A stretch of DNA of 35,903 bases, from NCBI GenBank assembly GCA_002292375.1, contig DBBV01000014.1, positions 441 to 36,343 of the forward strand, read 5' to 3'. The notes below the pieces were generated by a model. That model was not told the DNA's origin. It worked only from the letters and a program-made list of their open reading frames with translations, and did not search any database. Below, piece after piece: positions 33,233 to 35,903 of this stretch (positions are counted from its first letter, which is position 1; every line of letters starts with the position of its first letter). The position numbers and the translations under genes are program-made. Source of the DNA: Methylococcaceae bacterium UBA975 (lineage in GTDB: Bacteria; Pseudomonadota; Gammaproteobacteria; Methylococcales; Cycloclasticaceae).

Positions 33233-33587
33233 TTTAACGATAGGTGTAAGCAACTCTAACAAGTACTTATGTTTATGGTGGTTTATAAGTTGGGTTGCTT
33301 TTTTATTGGTCGTTCCCTCATGTGTTAATTATGACCCACACTTAAATTTTAAACATCATATGTCTGATAATATTGGAATGAGTATAGATAAATTTAATGC
33401 GCGACATTCTGACATAGAATTAAAAACAATTTTTTTGAGTAAGAAGAAGTTAGCCAATGGGAATGTTGAAAACGAATATAAATATTCTGGCACCTGTCAT
33501 TTTTTTTATGAATACAACCCTTTAACAACAATAATTGTCAGTTGGCGATTTACTGGAAGAAAAGAGCATTGTGGGATTGCTTTATAA
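33213..33587 (+). CDS. Candidate immunity lipoprotein after the Rhs tail
   Basis: Open frame of 124 residues from ATG 33213 (a GTG at 33225 is a possible alternative), overlapping the Rhs stop by 20 bases. A hydrophobic segment (about 17-35) ends VVPSC, a lipobox-like site with Cys37, then a hydrophilic domain of about 87 residues with Cys99 and Cys119 nearby. Rhs toxin genes are usually followed by an immunity gene; an envelope lipoprotein fits a toxin acting there. This is inferred from position and architecture, not from recognised homology. Confidence 0.5.
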   Translation: MVLGVTDLTIGVSNSNKYLCLWWFISWVAFLLVVPSCVNYDPHLNFKHHMSDNIGMSIDKFNARHSDIELKTIFLSKKKLANGNVENEYKYSGTCHFFYEYNPLTTIIVSWRFTGRKEHCGIAL

Positions 33588-33623
33588 GAGAGGGATATTT
33601 GGCGGATCAAGGGATAGATATTT

Positions 33624-33741
33624 GGGGTCAGAGTGAACCTCCCCTAGTTTAACGGATACATTAAATAAGCGACAATGTTGCTGGGTCATTTGGGGTCAGA
33701 GTAAAAACTCCCAGGGGTCAGTGAGTATTTGGGGTCAGAGT
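33624..33741 (+). repeat. GGGGTCAGAGT repeat cluster, right edge of the Rhs cassette
   Basis: GGGGTCAGAGT is found at 33624-33634, 33692-33702 and 33731-33741, with a partial copy (GGGGTCA) at 33714. All but the partial are preceded by TTT or ATTT, and the copies are 68 and 39 bases apart. The second, extended to 24 bases, is the inverted mate of 31304-31327. I believe similar sequences occur dispersed in other gammaproteobacteria. Confidence 0.8.
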
Positions 33742-33811
33742 AAAAACCCCCCATACGCCTGAGATCAGTTATATTCTTGTTTGATTCAATAAGACATTTT
33801 GTTCAAGAAAG

Positions 33812-33837
33812 AGCCTTATAGCTTGCTCACTAAGGCT
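33812..33837 (-). terminator. Possible terminator at the 3' end of ccmI
   Basis: AGCCTTA (33812-33818) and TAAGGCT (33831-33837) form a 7-base stem around a 12-base loop; on the minus strand the following bases include TCTTTCTTG. It overlaps the last codons of ccmI. Weak. Confidence 0.4.
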
Positions 33838-34987
33838 TATTGGCATCGTTAATTTTTTGCTCAACACGTAAAATCATCGACTGTAATAAAGCTTGATCTG
33901 GGTTGTCTTCACTCATTAGGCCAAGCAGCTTTTTCCAATGATCAAGTGCGCCTTGATAATGGTTGTTTTTTTCTTCTGCCATGCCCGCTAACCAAAGGGC
34001 TACCGCGTGGTTGGGGTCAAGTGTTAAGGCTCTATTGATGAGTGTTTGTGTCCGTTCGTTGAACTGGCCTGCGTTGGACATGGCAAGTGCGTCGGCAAGC
34101 ATAATAATGTTATCAATATCGTTTGCGTCTTGCTGCAGCGATTTTTCTAGTAGGCTAACCGCTTTTTGAAAGTCGCCTGCCTTCATATATTGGCGAGCTA
34201 AAACAGTGGTTTGGTCGTTAGTGCTGGAATCGCTTATGTAGCCATTTTCCTTATTGCCGAGGGTGTTATTTAGCTCATTGATAATGTTTTTAATGGCGTT
34301 ATCGTTAGGGTTCAATTGACTGGCTTTTTGATAGGCATTCAGTGATTTTTCGAGTTGGCCTAAGTTTTTATAGGATCGTCCCAGCATGATCCAACCAGCT
34401 GGCTGATTGGGGTTGACCTCAAGTTTTTTTCGTAAGCGTTCGACCATAGCCAGAACGTCCACGGGTTGGTCATTAATCAGTACGGGGCTGTTTTTTTCAA
34501 CACGGTTCATTGGACTGCTTTGTTGATCTAATAAGCCTTGGGTTTCGGCTATTTGTTGTTGCAGATCGGCATTGTTGGGCAATAGCTCCGCGACGTGTTG
34601 AAAGGCCATTAATGCACCTTGGTAATCCTTAATATACAAATACGAACGTGCTAGTAAATTCCAACCCTCAATATCACCAGGCTTTGCAGCCAGTTTTTCT
34701 TGTAGACCGGTAATCATTAAGTTGATGTCGGCTAATTGGTGGTTCTCGGCGAGCGAACTGTCATCTGAACTGACTTGTGTGGTCGGAACTTGCCCGTCAT
34801 CCAGTAGGGCGTATAGACTGTAGGCCAATACAGGTAAACTCACAGCTAGCGCTAATATCAATAGGGAAGCACTGGGGGTTTCTACACCTGTAGCAGGGCT
34901 ACTGGTTTTGAATAACCGTGTTCTAAACGGGATTAAAATAAGCCCCATACTCAACAGGCCAAAGGCAATAAAGGTTATCCAGATCAT
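33830..34987 (-). CDS. ccmI: Cytochrome c biogenesis protein CcmI
   Basis: A 385-residue membrane-anchored TPR protein of cytochrome c maturation, which delivers apocytochrome c to the CcmF/CcmH haem ligation complex. An N-terminal span (1-20), a second span (about 42-62), then TPR repeats at about 100-135, 190-225 and 260-340 (GWIMLGRSYKNLGQLEKSL type). Its start overlaps the end of ccmH by 4 bases (ATGA). Last gene of the ccm operon here. Confidence 0.88.
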   Translation of the reverse strand: MIWITFIAFGLLSMGLILIPFRTRLFKTSSPATGVETPSASLLILALAVSLPVLAYSLYALLDDGQVPTTQVSSDDSSLAENHQLADINLMITGLQEKLAAKPGDIEGWNLLARSYLYIKDYQGALMAFQHVAELLPNNADLQQQIAETQGLLDQQSSPMNRVEKNSPVLINDQPVDVLAMVERLRKKLEVNPNQPAGWIMLGRSYKNLGQLEKSLNAYQKASQLNPNDNAIKNIINELNNTLGNKENGYISDSSTNDQTTVLARQYMKAGDFQKAVSLLEKSLQQDANDIDNIIMLADALAMSNAGQFNERTQTLINRALTLDPNHAVALWLAGMAEEKNNHYQGALDHWKKLLGLMSEDNPDQALLQSMILRVEQKINDANKP

Positions 34988-35430
34988 GGGGCGTTCTTTT
35001 TATTGCTAGATTGCGTTGTGCCTTGGTCGTTCTTAGTCAAGGGTTGGGCGCGTTTAATTGTAATGAACAGCACCCAAGCTGCAATCATTAGAATGATGAG
35101 CGGGCTTAACCACAACACCCATGTCGTTGCTTTAAACGGGGGTTGGTATAAAACGAAGTCGCCATAGCGTTGGGTCATATACTGGCTGATTTGTTGTTTA
35201 GTTTGGCCGGCCAAGACCATCTGTAACACCTGCTGTCTAAGGTCTTTGGCTAGACCCGAGTTTGAGGCTTCTAGGTTTTGATTTTGACACACGAGGCAAC
35301 GCAACTCTTTAACCAGTTCTAGGTAAATAGCTTCTTCTTCGGCGGAGTTAAACTGATGCGCTTCAATATCGCTATGAGCCGCTAGGCTAATTAGCAATAG
35401 GCCAAAAAAGATCCATCGTATCTGTTTCAT
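34984..35430 (-). CDS. ccmH: Cytochrome c maturation protein CcmH
   Basis: A 148-residue periplasmic thiol-redox protein: signal peptide 1-22, then the LRCLVCQNQ motif (Cys45, Cys48) that reduces apocytochrome CxxCH disulfides, and a C-terminal membrane anchor at about 101-124. It overlaps ccmI (ATGA) and ccmG (35427-35430), so the operon is tightly coupled. Confidence 0.93.
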   Translation of the reverse strand: MKQIRWIFFGLLLISLAAHSDIEAHQFNSAEEEAIYLELVKELRCLVCQNQNLEASNSGLAKDLRQQVLQMVLAGQTKQQISQYMTQRYGDFVLYQPPFKATTWVLWLSPLIILMIAAWVLFITIKRAQPLTKNDQGTTQSSNKKNAP

Positions 35431-35903
35431 GAAGGGGGGTGGTTGAGTGTGTCAATCAAGGGAAGAATAGTCGCTTGCATCGTCGCTTCATCCAATGGGC
35501 CAATATGTTTGTAGCGTATGATGCCTTGCTGATCAACCACAAATGTTTCGGGTACGCCGTATACGCCCCAGTCGATACCGGCTCTGCCAACGGCGTCAAA
35601 AGCAATTAACTGGTAAGGGTTGCCATGTTTGATTAACCATTGCTTTGCTTGCCAAGCGTCATCTTTATAATTCAGTCCGATCAGTGGTGCACGTTTGCTG
35701 GTTGAAAATTTATTTAATACCGTATGTTCAGCCAGGCAGGCGGTGCACCAAGATGCCCAAACGTTTAATAGCCACACCTGTCCCAGCAATTGCTCGTTAG
35801 TGATTAGTTTATCGTGCCGATAGAGCTGAGGAAGGTCTAGTCTGGGTGCAGTTTGGCCAATCAAAGCCGAGGGTATTTTTTTAGGGTCTAGGCCTAAGCC
35901 AAT
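35427..35903 (-). CDS. ccmG: Thiol:disulfide interchange protein CcmG/DsbE (5' end beyond the window)
   Basis: A thioredoxin-fold protein that keeps CcmH reduced during cytochrome c maturation. The frame stays open to the window edge (the first 13 codons read IGLGLDPKKIPSA), so the N-terminal membrane anchor lies outside; the TTG at 35864 is not the true start. The active site is WASWCTACLAE (WCTAC); GVYGVPETFVVD carries the cis-proline loop. The stop overlaps ccmH by 4 bases. Confidence 0.92.
   Translation of the reverse strand: MGLGLDPKKIPSALIGQTAPRLDLPQLYRHDKLITNEQLLGQVWLLNVWASWCTACLAEHTVLNKFSTSKRAPLIGLNYKDDAWQAKQWLIKHGNPYQLIAFDAVGRAGIDWGVYGVPETFVVDQQGIIRYKHIGPLDEATMQATILPLIDTLNHPPS

Overview
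This looks like the chromosome of a marine gammaproteobacterium specialised in aromatic hydrocarbons. My best guess is Cycloclasticus or a close relative. That rests on the mix of aromatic oxygenase genes with the gammaproteobacterial order thrS-infC-rpmI-rplT-pheS-pheT-ihfA-merR-tRNA-Pro, and on general similarity recalled from memory, not on a search.

Layout. (1) 1-8956 is an aromatic-degradation island between broken genes: an EAL-domain remnant on the left and a truncated MMPL transporter on the right. Rightward genes: a XylM-type membrane hydroxylase and a CarAa-type Rieske oxygenase. Leftward operon starting at 7688: ring-hydroxylating dioxygenase alpha and beta, meta-cleavage hydrolase, a second CarAa-like oxygenase, and a type I extradiol dioxygenase. 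The two arms converge on a shared hairpin at 2756-2796. A divergent TetR gene with a 13-bp-arm palindrome probably controls the leftward operon. No ferredoxin or reductase is present, so electron carriers must come from elsewhere. (2) 8957-12140 is a visibly more GC-rich patchwork: a CDF metal-transporter tail, an SDR plus fused 4-OT tautomerase operon, a metallo-beta-lactamase gene cut at its 3' end, and an IS91-family transposase tail. (3) 12140-16700 is accessory DNA: 69-bp tandem repeats, three tiny overlapping genes too short for routine ORF calling, an unrecognised 153-aa gene, and a three-gene module (hydrophobic protein, TerB-like protein, zinc-ribbon/TM peptide) lying between two partial copies of one ABC-transporter 3' end. 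This module and the Rhs cassette below are the best candidates for little-described systems. (4) 16847-20145: a DUF3015/DUF4105 pair, a frameshifted DUF2846 lipoprotein and tRNA-Asn. (5) 20215-31262 is conserved core: aminotransferase, uvrB, an epoxide-hydrolase tail, tRNA-Val, thrS, infC with a rare ATC start, rpmI, rplT, pheS, pheT, ihfA, merR, tRNA-Pro. (6) 31300-33760: an orphan Rhs C-terminal cassette with a candidate immunity lipoprotein, bounded by 24-bp inverted repeats. (7) 33830-35903: ccmI, ccmH and the 3' part of ccmG on the minus strand, for cytochrome c maturation.

Functionally, the island supplies several ways to open aromatic rings: side-chain or methyl oxidation (XylM type), angular or lateral dioxygenation (two CarAa types and one alpha/beta dioxygenase), extradiol ring cleavage and C-C hydrolysis. 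This fits alkylated or heteroatom-bridged polycyclic aromatics, but the true substrates cannot be read from the sequence.
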